64,000 nucleotides of DNA from Algoriphagus sp. PAP.12 (GTDB lineage: Bacteria; Bacteroidota; Bacteroidia; Cytophagales; Cyclobacteriaceae). A program made the translations under genes and the position numbers. The stretch is from NCBI RefSeq assembly GCF_026652115.1, contig NZ_JAPPSQ010000012.1, positions 93,265 to 157,264 on the forward strand. The letters run 5' to 3'. The notes beneath the pieces are model-generated. The model had not been told where the DNA came from. It ran no database searches and saw only the letters and a list, made by a program, of their open reading frames with translations. Positions 8,393 to 17,682 of the stretch are shown here, piece after piece (positions within the stretch are counted from its first letter, which is position 1; each line of letters starts with the position of its first letter).

Positions 8393-9640
8393 TTATTTAA
8401 AAGAAAGTTGCTTCAAAATATAATTTTTTACGTCAACTTTTCTTTTCAGACCGAATAGTTTTTTCTTCATCATGATTTCAAAGTCGCTACTTCTTGTCTG
8501 AAAATTATCAGAATTTCCTTGAGCGGTCTCATATTCAGTTTGATCTCTGTGAAGCAAATCCTTCAACAAAGCTGTTTTGATCTGAATCTGTTCTGCCTCT
8601 GGTTTTTCGTCAAAATCAGCATATTTCCCATGAACTAATTTTTCCAAGAAAGCTTTCTCAAAAACGATGTCAGAGAAGAATTGGAAAGATCTGGCCAATA
8701 AGTTGGCATCTTTCGGTTTGCGAGGGGGTAATTTTCTCCACTCTTGCTGAATTTCCTTGGCTCGGTTGATTAATATAGGAGTAGTCGGCTGACTTGCTAA
8801 TCTTTTGATTTCGTCAGTCAGAGTCTCTACTTTCTTCATGACCTCGCGCGGATGCATTTGAGGGCCGGGATTTAGGGTTCTCTTATATCTGGAGAAGATC
8901 CTATTGTTCAGTCGAGAGAATTCATCCCAAAGTGGTTGTCTCTTTTCGGCAGGAACTTTCCCGGCAGATTTCCACTCTTTTTGAATTTTTTTACTGATTT
9001 CAAAGGCCATTTTGGCATCAGGAAGGTCATGTGCTTCTCTAGCCTGAACCACCAACGCTTCATAAACTTTGATGTTTTCTTCAGCCTGAAGAGCCAATCC
9101 TTCATAGAAATGTCTTCTATTTTCGAAAAAATGCTGCACAGAATCATTGAATTGTGCTTCGATTTCTTCCTGAATTTCCTTTTCGACTGGTCCAGTTTTG
9201 ATCCATCTCAATTTTAGCTCTTTGTAAAATTCAGTGGTTTCTCTCCAGTCCGTGTCATCTTTTTTGGATTCAGCCTCTAGGATCAAGGCCTGCTTAACCT
9301 CCAAATTTTTGGTCCGGTTTGCCTGAATGATCTCATTGAGGAATTCTTCTTGTTGATTCAGTTCGTCGATCAAAGGGATAAAGTCACCCAAAGCGTCTGA
9401 TTCATAGAGAGAATCGCGAAGGTGAATCAATTTCATTAGAAAAGAGCCTTTGTTTTGGTTCTCCTGGATATCGGTCTTGAGCTTTTCTACTTTTTCTTTC
9501 AGTTGCTCAAAGCGACCTTCAAAATAAGCTAGGGTAGAGGCTTCGTCCTCTTTTACTTCACCGATCTCCCTATCTGCTGTTCCAAGAAATCCCTTCAAAT
9601 AAACTTTATCGTCTTTAATGTATCCATACGGATGCTCCAT
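8393..9640 (-). CDS. DUF349 domain protein
   Basis: Cytoplasmic, highly charged, almost entirely helical protein of 415 residues from the ATG at 9640 (MEHPYGYIKDDKVYLKGF). The open frame extends 30 residues further, but homologues start at this conserved segment. Repeated units with the pattern W(R/K)xxGPVxKEIxxEIxxQFxxxxxxFFExRRxFYE and WKSAGKVPAEKRQPLWDEFSRLNNRIFSRYK are the DUF349 repeats. Function is unknown to me; related proteins are described as nucleic-acid or stress associated only loosely. Divergent from ettA. Confidence 0.9.
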   Translation of the reverse strand: MEHPYGYIKDDKVYLKGFLGTADREIGEVKEDEASTLAYFEGRFEQLKEKVEKLKTDIQENQNKGSFLMKLIHLRDSLYESDALGDFIPLIDELNQQEEFLNEIIQANRTKNLEVKQALILEAESKKDDTDWRETTEFYKELKLRWIKTGPVEKEIQEEIEAQFNDSVQHFFENRRHFYEGLALQAEENIKVYEALVVQAREAHDLPDAKMAFEISKKIQKEWKSAGKVPAEKRQPLWDEFSRLNNRIFSRYKRTLNPGPQMHPREVMKKVETLTDEIKRLASQPTTPILINRAKEIQQEWRKLPPRKPKDANLLARSFQFFSDIVFEKAFLEKLVHGKYADFDEKPEAEQIQIKTALLKDLLHRDQTEYETAQGNSDNFQTRSSDFEIMMKKKLFGLKRKVDVKNYILKQLSFK

Positions 9641-9770
9641 TGTTCTACAGTAGGTTAGGTGGTCGTTTTCAATTTTCCGCAAATTAATTAATTCAAAAGC
9701 ACTTATCCTAAGAAAGGGCTTTTTTTGCATCTTTGCTCTTTAACGCAAATTTTCAAGAAAAATTCAACGC

Positions 9771-11450
9771 ATGAGCGCAGAAAAAATCATCTTTTCCATG
9801 GCTGGTGTCTCCAAAGTCTACCCGCCACAGAAAAAAGTTCTTAAAGATATCTACCTCTCATTTTTTTATGGAGCCAAAATCGGTGTCCTAGGTCTTAACG
9901 GTTCCGGTAAGTCTTCCTTGCTGAGAATCATCGCCGGCATGGACAAAGATTACCTTGGTGAAGTAGTCTTCTCTCCGGGATATACCGTCGGAATGCTAGA
10001 GCAAGAGCCTCAATTGGATCCAAATAAAACTGTCAAAGAGGTCGTCGAAGAAGCAGTTGCTGACACGGTTAATTTGCTGAAAGAATTCGAAGAAATCAAC
10101 GAAAAGTTTATGGATCCTGCATTGATGGATGATATGGATGCCATGAACAAGCTGATCGAGCGTCAGGGAGAAGTTCAGGAAAAACTGGATGCCGCAAATG
10201 CTTGGGAGCTAGACGTGATGCTGGACAAAGCCATGGATGCTTTGAGACTCCCGCCAAGTGATGCCATCGTAGGCAATCTTTCAGGGGGTGAAAAAAGGAG
10301 AGTGGCACTTTGTCGCTTATTGCTTCAGGAACCTGATGTCTTGCTTCTGGATGAACCTACCAACCACTTGGATGCGGAATCTGTACATTGGTTGGAGCAG
10401 CACCTACAACATTATAAAGGAACTGTCATTGCAGTAACTCACGATAGATACTTCTTGGATAATGTAGCAGGCTGGATTTTGGAATTGGATCGTGGAGAAG
10501 GTATTCCTTGGAAAGGAAATTATTCTTCTTGGTTGGATCAAAAGCAGCAGCGATTGAAGCAGGAAGAGAAAACAGAATCTAAGCGTCAAAAGACCTTGGA
10601 GCGAGAATTGGAGTGGATCAGAATGTCTCCAAAAGCCCGCCAGTCCAAAGGAAAGGCTCGTTTGAACGCCTATGATAAATTAATCGGAGAAGAGTCCAAA
10701 GAGAAAGAAGCGAAGTTGGAATTATTTATCCCACCGGGACCGAGATTGGGTGCTAAGGTGATCGAAGCCAACAATGTTTCCAAAGCTTATGGAGATAAAT
10801 TATTGTTCGAAAACCTAAGTTTTGCACTTCCTCAAGGTGGTATTGTGGGGATCATTGGTCCAAATGGCGCCGGTAAAACGACCCTCTTCAAATTGATCAC
10901 TGGTCAGGAAAAACCTGATTCTGGGAATTTCGAAGTGGGCGAGACAGTAAAGCTGGCCTATGTGGATCAAGAGCATGATACGTTGGATGCAAATAAGACG
11001 GTTTACCAGACTATTTCTGAGGGCAATGAGCTGATGAAATTGGGTAATAAGGAAGTGAATTCCAGAGCCTATGTTTCCAAGTTCAACTTTGCTGGATCTG
11101 ATCAGGAGAAAAAAGTAGGAGTTCTTTCCGGCGGTGAAAGAAATCGGGTTCACTTGGCTTTGACCCTAAAAGAAGGCGGTAACCTTTTGCTTTTGGATGA
11201 ACCTACCAACGACTTGGATGTGAATACACTTCGAGCGCTGGAAGAGGCCTTGGAAAACTTCGGTGGCTGTGCAGTGATTATCTCCCACGACCGTTGGTTC
11301 TTGGATAGAATCTGTACACATATCCTTGCTTTTGAGGGAGATTCTCAAGTGTATTGGTTTGAAGGGAACTTCTCCGATTACGAAGAGAACAAGAAGAAGC
11401 GTCTGGGTGATCAGGCCCCATCTAGAATCAGATATAAAAATTTGAAGTAA
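9771..11450 (+). CDS. ettA: Energy-dependent translational throttle protein EttA
   Basis: ABC-F ATPase that binds the ribosomal E site and couples translation to the ATP/ADP ratio. Length 559 residues, standard for EttA. It has two ABC domains: Walker A GLNGSGKSS, signature LSGGEKRR and Walker B LLLDEPTNHLD in the first; GPNGAGKTT, LSGGERNR and LLLDEPTNDLD in the second. The helical arm (after residue 90) and the linker (KQQRLKQEEKTESKRQKTLERELEW, then MSPKARQSKGKARLNAYD) are present. No membrane domain. Monocistronic, with a long hairpin downstream. Confidence 0.95.
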   Translation: MSAEKIIFSMAGVSKVYPPQKKVLKDIYLSFFYGAKIGVLGLNGSGKSSLLRIIAGMDKDYLGEVVFSPGYTVGMLEQEPQLDPNKTVKEVVEEAVADTVNLLKEFEEINEKFMDPALMDDMDAMNKLIERQGEVQEKLDAANAWELDVMLDKAMDALRLPPSDAIVGNLSGGEKRRVALCRLLLQEPDVLLLDEPTNHLDAESVHWLEQHLQHYKGTVIAVTHDRYFLDNVAGWILELDRGEGIPWKGNYSSWLDQKQQRLKQEEKTESKRQKTLERELEWIRMSPKARQSKGKARLNAYDKLIGEESKEKEAKLELFIPPGPRLGAKVIEANNVSKAYGDKLLFENLSFALPQGGIVGIIGPNGAGKTTLFKLITGQEKPDSGNFEVGETVKLAYVDQEHDTLDANKTVYQTISEGNELMKLGNKEVNSRAYVSKFNFAGSDQEKKVGVLSGGERNRVHLALTLKEGGNLLLLDEPTNDLDVNTLRALEEALENFGGCAVIISHDRWFLDRICTHILAFEGDSQVYWFEGNFSDYEENKKKRLGDQAPSRIRYKNLK

Positions 11451-11468
11451 AATTCTGAAAGTTAAAAT

Positions 11469-11520
11469 CACAAGGCTAAAACCCTCCGGTCCGAAAGAAT
11501 GGGAGGATTTTAGCTTTGTG
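11469..11520 (+). terminator. Terminator hairpin after ettA
   Basis: Near-perfect 19-base arms (CACAAGGCTAAAACCCTCC and GGAGGATTTTAGCTTTGTG) flank a 14-base loop. It lies 19 bases after the ettA stop. The T run after it is weak, but the stem is long and GC-capped. Confidence 0.7.
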
Positions 11521-11557
11521 AATAGTTTTTGAATAAAATCAGAATCAACCTTTGAGT

Positions 11558-11581
11558 TGACTTACTTAAGAAAGTAAGTCA
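11558..11581. promoter_or_regulatory. Perfect 10-bp inverted repeat upstream of the beta-propeller gene
   Basis: TGACTTACTT-aaga-AAGTAAGTCA, 52 bases upstream of the next start codon and clearly separate from the ettA hairpin. No T tail follows, so a protein-binding site or 5' leader hairpin is more likely than a terminator. Confidence 0.4.
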
Positions 11582-11632
11582 TGTCCTTGTGAAGGCTTTG
11601 AAATTGAGTATATTAATGCCTTTCAAAAATAG

Positions 11633-12703
11633 ATGCGATATATTTTTATAAGGACTTTTCTCTTGGTATTTGTTTTTTTGGGCGAATTAAGTGAAGGGTT
11701 TGCTCAAAATGCTAACGTAAGGAATCAAGGAGGATTTGAAAGGAGGACACCATCACCTGCTGTAGACCCAGATTCTCCAGTGGAGAGTTATGGAGCAACC
11801 CCTAGTGAGGCACTTTTGGTAGGAGAAAAAGATGCAGGTCGACTGGTAATTATTGACCCCGAATCTCTAGAGATAGTCGCTCGAATTCCAGTTGGAGGGA
11901 ATTTGCATGAATTGGCGACGGATGGGCGATATGTGTATTTGGGCTCCAATCTTCCAGGGATAACAGTGGTAGACGCAGTGGCTCAGAAAAGAGTGGAGTC
12001 AATTGATATCAGTCCTTTCGGAAGGCCCCACGCGATTACCTTTGCCGGAAAGCATCTTTATATCGGCCATGAGAGAAGTAGGCTGATTTCACGATATGAT
12101 CCCATAACTAAAAAGTTTGATGAGGTGATAGGACTGCCCGGGGGATCTCATTTATTGATTGTTACGCCTGATGAAAAACACATTTATACTGCGAGTTCTA
12201 ATGGGCAATTGATTTCTATCATTGATAAAGTAACTTCTTCAAACGGTTCTACAACTTTGTCATTTACTTCTTTTCCGGGTGATACCAGAATGGAAGGAAT
12301 GACTCTGTCTCCAGATGGTAATGAATTTTGGGTTCTTCATATGAATCAAAAAAAGATTTCAGTGATAAATGTGCCTGAAAAAAGATTGATTGAAACCATT
12401 GAGTTTGAAGGAAGCTTAAATAACAGGATTCGATTTTCTAGAGATGGAAAGTATGTTTTCCTTAACGAGTTGAATGGGAACGAACTTCGGGTGTATGATG
12501 CATCTACAAGAAAGGAAATCAAGAGAATTGATGTTGGAGCTGGTGGAGAGGGGATTTTTATGGATCCAGTTCGTCCAAGAGCATATTACGCAGTCAGTGC
12601 AGGAAATAAATTGGTGGTGATTGACACAAACACTTTAACTGTAATCAAAGAAATTCAGGGCCTGCTAAACCCTGATGGAATGGATTGGTATTCGGCAAAG
12701 TGA
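11633..12703 (+). CDS. Exported YncE-like beta-propeller protein
   Basis: Secreted or periplasmic protein of 356 residues with a signal peptide (RTFLLVFVFLGELSEGFAQ). The rest is a run of beta-propeller blades with the YncE/YVTN signature: DAGRLVIIDPESLEIVARIP, TVVDAVAQKRVESIDI, MTLSPDGNEFWVLHM, KKISVINVPEKRLIETIEF, NELRVYDASTRKEIKRI and KLVVIDTNTLTVIKEI. These repeat units usually bind ligands or partner proteins rather than catalyse. An inverted repeat lies in the upstream leader. Substrate unknown. Confidence 0.85.
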   Translation: MRYIFIRTFLLVFVFLGELSEGFAQNANVRNQGGFERRTPSPAVDPDSPVESYGATPSEALLVGEKDAGRLVIIDPESLEIVARIPVGGNLHELATDGRYVYLGSNLPGITVVDAVAQKRVESIDISPFGRPHAITFAGKHLYIGHERSRLISRYDPITKKFDEVIGLPGGSHLLIVTPDEKHIYTASSNGQLISIIDKVTSSNGSTTLSFTSFPGDTRMEGMTLSPDGNEFWVLHMNQKKISVINVPEKRLIETIEFEGSLNNRIRFSRDGKYVFLNELNGNELRVYDASTRKEIKRIDVGAGGEGIFMDPVRPRAYYAVSAGNKLVVIDTNTLTVIKEIQGLLNPDGMDWYSAK

Positions 12704-12753
12704 TGTTTTTTTGATTGATGATAGAAAAAAACAATTAGATTCTCCCCTTTGAA

Positions 12754-13968
12754 TTATTTCCTCTTCAACTCCAGCACCGTAATCTCCGGCCAAATCCCTA
12801 CGCGACCTGGAAAAGCCAAGAATCCAAAACCTCGGTTGACATGAAGGTATCGACCTAGTTCCTCATATAGTCCAGCCCATTTTGGGTATCGGAATGAGGC
12901 AGGACTCCATTTGATAAATCCGGGGATTTCGATTCCAAACTGCATTCCATGCGTATGTCCACTTAGCGTCAAATGAATGAATTGAGCGAATTTTTTCACC
13001 TCCTCATCAAAGTGCGATGGATCATGACTCATCAAGATTTTAAAGCCTTTTTCAGTTAAGTTTTCTGTTGCTTTCCCCAAGTCTCCATATTGAGCAAAGC
13101 CTTTTCCCCAGTTTTCTACACCTATCAAATCAATGCTCGCTCCACCTTTTTGGAGTTTGACGTTTTCATTACGTAGGAGTTGAAAACCCAATTCTTTTTG
13201 AATATCTGCCAGGCGATTTAGATTGGCTTTTTTAGCTTCTAGATTCGGCCAAGACATATAGTCACCGTAATCGTGGTTGCCCAGAATGGAATACTTACCC
13301 ATCGGAGCCTTTAGCTTTTTGAATGTGTCCACCCAAGGCTCCATTTCCCCGGCATGGTTGTTTACCAAGTCTCCTGTAAAAAGAATTACATCGGATTCCT
13401 GCTGGTTGATCAGGTCGACGCCGTATTCCAATTTCTTTTTATCATCAAAACTTCCGGAGTGGATGTCTGAAATCTGGGTAATAGTGAATCCATCAAACTC
13501 TTCAGGCAAATCATCGAATTCCAAGGTGTGTTTAACCACTCGGTAGCGATATTTTCCAATGAGGACTCCATGAAGAATTCCAACAAAGGGAATAGCTGAA
13601 AGAATCAAGGCTGTTTGACTGACGAACTTTCTACGGTCAGGAAGGAAGTCACCTTCTCGGCTTCCACTTACGGATTGATAGGCTCCTGTGAAAAACCGAG
13701 TTATATCTTCCCCAAACATAAATACTAGTACAATCAGTTTGGGAACAAGTGATAAAACCATCAATGAAACCATCCTTCCAAAATGAATGCTGACTTGACC
13801 TCGGTCGAAGGTCATAAAGCCGTATGCAACATAGAGGTAGACTAATATTGAAAATGCCCAAAAGGCAATTTTTACAAGGGTTTGCTCTGGGAAAAGTGTT
13901 TTAAATGCCTGGTAAGAATACCAGTCAATTAAGGCTAGGAATACAATAAATAGGAGAGTACGAATCAC
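12754..13968 (-). CDS. Membrane-anchored metallophosphoesterase
   Basis: Protein of 404 residues. Three or four hydrophobic segments occupy about residues 1-140 and a calcineurin-like phosphoesterase domain follows (about 150-385). Di-metal motifs are visible in order: ITQISDIHSGSF (D-x-H), VILFTGDLVNNH (GD), YSILGNHDYGDY (GNHD), ILMSHDPSHFD and IHLTLSGHTHGMQFG (GHTH). The same layout occurs in UDP-2,3-diacylglucosamine-type and YkuE-like enzymes. Because the catalytic domain follows the membrane segments, a role on membrane-proximal phosphoesters is plausible. The substrate is not deducible. Confidence 0.9.
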   Translation of the reverse strand: MIRTLLFIVFLALIDWYSYQAFKTLFPEQTLVKIAFWAFSILVYLYVAYGFMTFDRGQVSIHFGRMVSLMVLSLVPKLIVLVFMFGEDITRFFTGAYQSVSGSREGDFLPDRRKFVSQTALILSAIPFVGILHGVLIGKYRYRVVKHTLEFDDLPEEFDGFTITQISDIHSGSFDDKKKLEYGVDLINQQESDVILFTGDLVNNHAGEMEPWVDTFKKLKAPMGKYSILGNHDYGDYMSWPNLEAKKANLNRLADIQKELGFQLLRNENVKLQKGGASIDLIGVENWGKGFAQYGDLGKATENLTEKGFKILMSHDPSHFDEEVKKFAQFIHLTLSGHTHGMQFGIEIPGFIKWSPASFRYPKWAGLYEELGRYLHVNRGFGFLAFPGRVGIWPEITVLELKRK

Positions 13969-14183
13969 AATAATGGTTTGTTGGGATGATGGAAAAGGAG
14001 TTTGGGTCCTCTTGCAAAATTGAATTTTGAAGGCGATAAATTACCATAACGGGAAGAATAATAGTAGGTTGACTAAAATGGGACTAAAAGATGTACCTTG
14101 GTTGCTTGATTTAAGATTTTGCCAGAATAATTTTAGTTTTCTTTCTTCCAGTATGGATTATCCTTTTTGTGATTTCCAATATC

Positions 14184-14228
14184 AAAAAAACAAAATGGAC
14201 CTACCAACTATCTGGTAAGCCCATTTTG
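14184..14228 (-). terminator. Terminator of the T9SS cargo gene
   Basis: CAAAATGG (14191-14198) pairs with CCATTTTG (14221-14228), with an inner TACCA/TGGTA stem. The minus-strand T run corresponds to the A7 tract at 14184-14190. It lies 26 bases after the stop codon of the minus-strand 1074-residue protein. Confidence 0.82.
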
Positions 14229-14253
14229 CTTATTTAAAATTTATAGGGTCAGC

Positions 14254-17200
14254 TTAATTTTTCACAACTCGATGTAATCTTCCAAAGTTGCCAATTCGAA
14301 TAAAGTAAAGCCCATTACTTAATTCTTGTAATGCAATTTGAACATCTGAACCTGTTGTTGTAATCGATTTCACCAGCCTTAAATTACTGTCATAAATGTA
14401 AATCTGGGCTGGTAGTAACTCAGGCTCTATGCCATCTATGGTAACTAGATTTGATGTCGGGTTTGGATATATTCTAATTTGTTCCGGTTTCTTGTCGAGT
14501 TCAGATTCCGGATTAGAATTTTCTTGATTCAATTTTCTGGCAGCTTCATCATTTGGCTGACATTCAGGACTTGCATTTAATGGCACTAGGTATTTTTGTC
14601 CTGTAAATATAGAGCCATCCGTAAACTGAACTTTATCGGCATATAATGAGCCTTCCAAGATAGAGTTTTCTCCAAATTCAACAGATGCAAAAGGAGCGAG
14701 GATATTTCCTTGGAAGAAGCTGTTTTTGAAATGAATCGGTTCATTCCCTGAATATTGAACAGTTACGCTATTCTGAGCTCCATCCGTTCCAGCCAGATAT
14801 TGTTGGTCAGAGTGAGGGAGCCATTTGTTGACACGAATTAGGATTGGCCCTGTGCTTACATCAAAATTCACGATGGTATTTTTTCCTGAAATTTTCCATG
14901 AATCAATTAAATAAGACCCACTGACCAGATTAAGTGTCGTGTTTTCTAGCATATCTATTGAAAGATAGGTTCCTGGGGCAAGGTCAAGTATGTCTCCTTT
15001 CTTAAGTTGGAATTTTTCTTTCGAGTTGACCTTAGGAAAATTTAATTCAGGCCTTTCAAAACTAACCACGCATTCAGATTCTTTGCTGATGGCACCAAGG
15101 GGTAGAAGATTAGATTTTTTCTGAGAGTCAACTTCTTTTGCAAGTTGCAAATAATCGAAAACTACGCTTGATTCGCCACGAAGAATCAATTCATTTCCAA
15201 CATAAAGATCTCCAACAATAGTGACAGGAGTTCCTCCTTGGAATGAAACATTTTCAAAGATCATATCGCCTGAGGAACCCACAGATCCTTGGGACTCTTG
15301 GAAATATTTGCTAAAGTATACATGGTCAAAACCATAAATACTAAAGTCGCTTAAGGAGTTTATTACCTCAGCACCCAGGTCCACTGTGTTAACTAGGTCT
15401 AGTCCGGTTATTTCTTGGGTGCATTGGTTGAAATTATTTTCGACATAAGTTCCGATAGGACTATATGCTGAGGCCTTTGCAACTACATCATATTCGACAG
15501 GCTCAAAACATCCTGTGTTAGAAATAGAGGCAATTTCAGGAGTGACTATGACTAAAACTTCAATAGATACAGACTCCCCAACCCCGATCTGGTTTCCGTC
15601 AGCCAAAAGGTTTTTATCACCTTTCCCGTCAAAATTGGAATTGACAATCAATTCCTCACTACTGATGCAATTGACAATGAAATTGGAGGCATCCTGAAAG
15701 CTTTGAGACAAATCAAATGTTGATTGAATATCGCTGAGAAGAACATCTCCGCCATTTTGAAGACTTATTTCATATACCACCTGTCTTCGACCAGCTCCAA
15801 TATTGACAATGTCTTTGGTGATGATGTCTGAAACCTCAATGATTGGGTTTTCAGGATCTAAAAGAAAGCCGGTAAGGTCCAAAAAGCTAGTTCCTTCGAG
15901 ATTGAAAGTATGGTTGATTAGCGTGTTTTCCGCAATTTTCACTCGATTGGTTTCCTCTTTGATCAAAGTTTCATCAATCAGAGATCCAACTTTGAGTTCT
16001 CCAAAACTTATTTTGGTGCTTTCAAAGACGCTTTGACTTGATTTACTTTTAAAATTGCCATTAATAAAAGATTGACCACTTACCGGAACTGGAGTGCTTA
16101 ATGCCTGAGGAAATTGAGCTTCAATATATTGCCCGGCAATTAAATCTACCTGGGAGCCGAAAGATGAATAAGAAACAGACCCATCAGTATTGAATACTGT
16201 ATAGTTCATCTCTTGTCCAAGTTGGATTGATAAGTTGATTTTAGGGTCAAACTCAAAATCCATATCCTGATCGATATTTAATGTAGGGGAAATATCGCCA
16301 GCATCAATGCTACCTAGGTTGTTTCCAAGACTAAAAGAGGTCGTATATCCTGCATAATCCAATAGGGAAATCAGGTCGTAATTCATATTTGAAACAGAAT
16401 ATTTGGTCCCAGATACTTTAAGTTTTCTTCCTCCATTCAAAGTTTGGGAATTAAGCTCTGTACTAGAAGTATTTTTAAAAGTAGCCTCTATCTCAGGGAG
16501 AGTGGGGCCATTCGGAGGTAGGTCTGGAGGGGTGATTTGAACAGTGTTTTGATCTGGAAAACTGGCAAAGGCATAGTTGGTGCCGTTTTGTTGATTGTAG
16601 GCATTAAGAACTGCTTGGCCTAAATTGAATAGTGGACTTAATGAAGACCATCTACAAGCTAGAATATCTGCTTGGGTAGCATTGGGGCCAAAAGCTTTTT
16701 CACAGATGTTTATTAATGGAGGTAGTGAGGGTAGAGATTGACTTAAATTGAATCTAGCATATTCCTCAAATTCTAGTTTATCAGAACAGATTTCATAGGA
16801 ACAGATTCCATCAGGAACACATGGATAATAAACTGTGACCCCAAATCCGACATCTGCATCTATTCCTATTGCAGCATTTAATGAAAGGTCGTCAACAAGT
16901 GGTCCCAACTCTTGGTTGACGAAAGGAGGGCTCACTTTTAATTTATTTGTTTTGGTAGGATCTAAAATTTCATAAGATGTATTGATTCTGACTGGCTCTC
17001 CACAAGCGAAGCTATTAGCTTGCGGATATTCCACATATACCTTTACTGGATAATTTAGGTCTATATCAGATGTTCCAATTGAATGGACCTGATAATACCC
17101 CCCCGCATCCAAAGATGCATTTGCCGTGAATGTAGGTTCTAGGGATGAACAAAAGAAGCTAAAGCCAGAGGTAAGCTGGGTTAGCCAATTGGGAATATAG

Positions 17201-17478
17201 ATGCCCTGTTGAGCAAGTATGTCTTTGGCTATTGTAGCACCGATACTTGGGCTAGTTCCATTTGCGAAGGTGTGTTTAAATTCAACCCGAGTTGCGGAGC
17301 CTACTTTGGGGTTGGGATCTAACGTAATGTTTTTATACTCCTCCTGAAATAGTAGCTCTGTATTCACGTTGGAGGTAGCTCCTCTAGTTTGGGAAAATGA
17401 AAGTAGAGGTAAGGCCAAAAAAACTAGGGTACTCATTAGCTTTAGAATGGCTAATTCTAGGGTTGAGTTTGTTTTCAT
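14254..17478 (-). CDS. Large T9SS-secreted protein with C-terminal type A sorting domain
   Basis: Predicted secreted or surface-attached protein of 1074 residues. N-terminal signal peptide (STLVFLALPLLSFSQ). The central part holds long beta-rich regions without a recognised catalytic motif. Around residues 700-980 lies a segment resembling the choice-of-anchor A domain (FSIYGFDHVYFSKYF; later FFQGNILAPFASVEFGENSI and LEGSLYADKVQF). The last 75 residues (IRIYPNPTSNLVTIDG... GLYFIRIGNFGRLHRVVKN) are a typical type A T9SS sorting domain, which directs outer-membrane export and surface attachment. An adhesin or matrix role is an inference. A 14-bp palindrome lies upstream and a terminator follows. 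Confidence 0.9.
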   Translation of the reverse strand: MKTNSTLELAILKLMSTLVFLALPLLSFSQTRGATSNVNTELLFQEEYKNITLDPNPKVGSATRVEFKHTFANGTSPSIGATIAKDILAQQGIYIPNWLTQLTSGFSFFCSSLEPTFTANASLDAGGYYQVHSIGTSDIDLNYPVKVYVEYPQANSFACGEPVRINTSYEILDPTKTNKLKVSPPFVNQELGPLVDDLSLNAAIGIDADVGFGVTVYYPCVPDGICSYEICSDKLEFEEYARFNLSQSLPSLPPLINICEKAFGPNATQADILACRWSSLSPLFNLGQAVLNAYNQQNGTNYAFASFPDQNTVQITPPDLPPNGPTLPEIEATFKNTSSTELNSQTLNGGRKLKVSGTKYSVSNMNYDLISLLDYAGYTTSFSLGNNLGSIDAGDISPTLNIDQDMDFEFDPKINLSIQLGQEMNYTVFNTDGSVSYSSFGSQVDLIAGQYIEAQFPQALSTPVPVSGQSFINGNFKSKSSQSVFESTKISFGELKVGSLIDETLIKEETNRVKIAENTLINHTFNLEGTSFLDLTGFLLDPENPIIEVSDIITKDIVNIGAGRRQVVYEISLQNGGDVLLSDIQSTFDLSQSFQDASNFIVNCISSEELIVNSNFDGKGDKNLLADGNQIGVGESVSIEVLVIVTPEIASISNTGCFEPVEYDVVAKASAYSPIGTYVENNFNQCTQEITGLDLVNTVDLGAEVINSLSDFSIYGFDHVYFSKYFQESQGSVGSSGDMIFENVSFQGGTPVTIVGDLYVGNELILRGESSVVFDYLQLAKEVDSQKKSNLLPLGAISKESECVVSFERPELNFPKVNSKEKFQLKKGDILDLAPGTYLSIDMLENTTLNLVSGSYLIDSWKISGKNTIVNFDVSTGPILIRVNKWLPHSDQQYLAGTDGAQNSVTVQYSGNEPIHFKNSFFQGNILAPFASVEFGENSILEGSLYADKVQFTDGSIFTGQKYLVPLNASPECQPNDEAARKLNQENSNPESELDKKPEQIRIYPNPTSNLVTIDGIEPELLPAQIYIYDSNLRLVKSITTTGSDVQIALQELSNGLYFIRIGNFGRLHRVVKN

Positions 17479-17539
17479 GCCGGGCTAATTTATCATCCTA
17501 ATAAATATAAGCCGTTTTTTTGTATTTGAAATATAATAA

Positions 17540-17553
17540 TGTTTATATAAACA
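17540..17553. promoter_or_regulatory. Perfect 14-bp palindrome upstream of the T9SS gene
   Basis: TGTTTATATAAACA, 62 bases upstream of the T9SS gene's start in a very AT-rich stretch. It could be a regulator site; in AT-rich sequence a palindrome this size can also arise by chance. Confidence 0.3.
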
Positions 17554-17682
17554 GTGTTTTTTTTAGCTAAAAATCCCCTAGAATATTAATTTTTATTGTT
17601 TGATGTGATAATAAGAGTATAGTTTGAAAATTTCGAGGTTTGAATATTAATTCCCAATTATAGCATTGAGTATGAGAGTTTT

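Noticed and set aside
14027..14218. 63-residue open frame on the plus strand
   Set aside because: It runs into the T9SS terminator hairpin, has no family resemblance, no promoter or start context, and its composition is that of AT-rich intergenic DNA.
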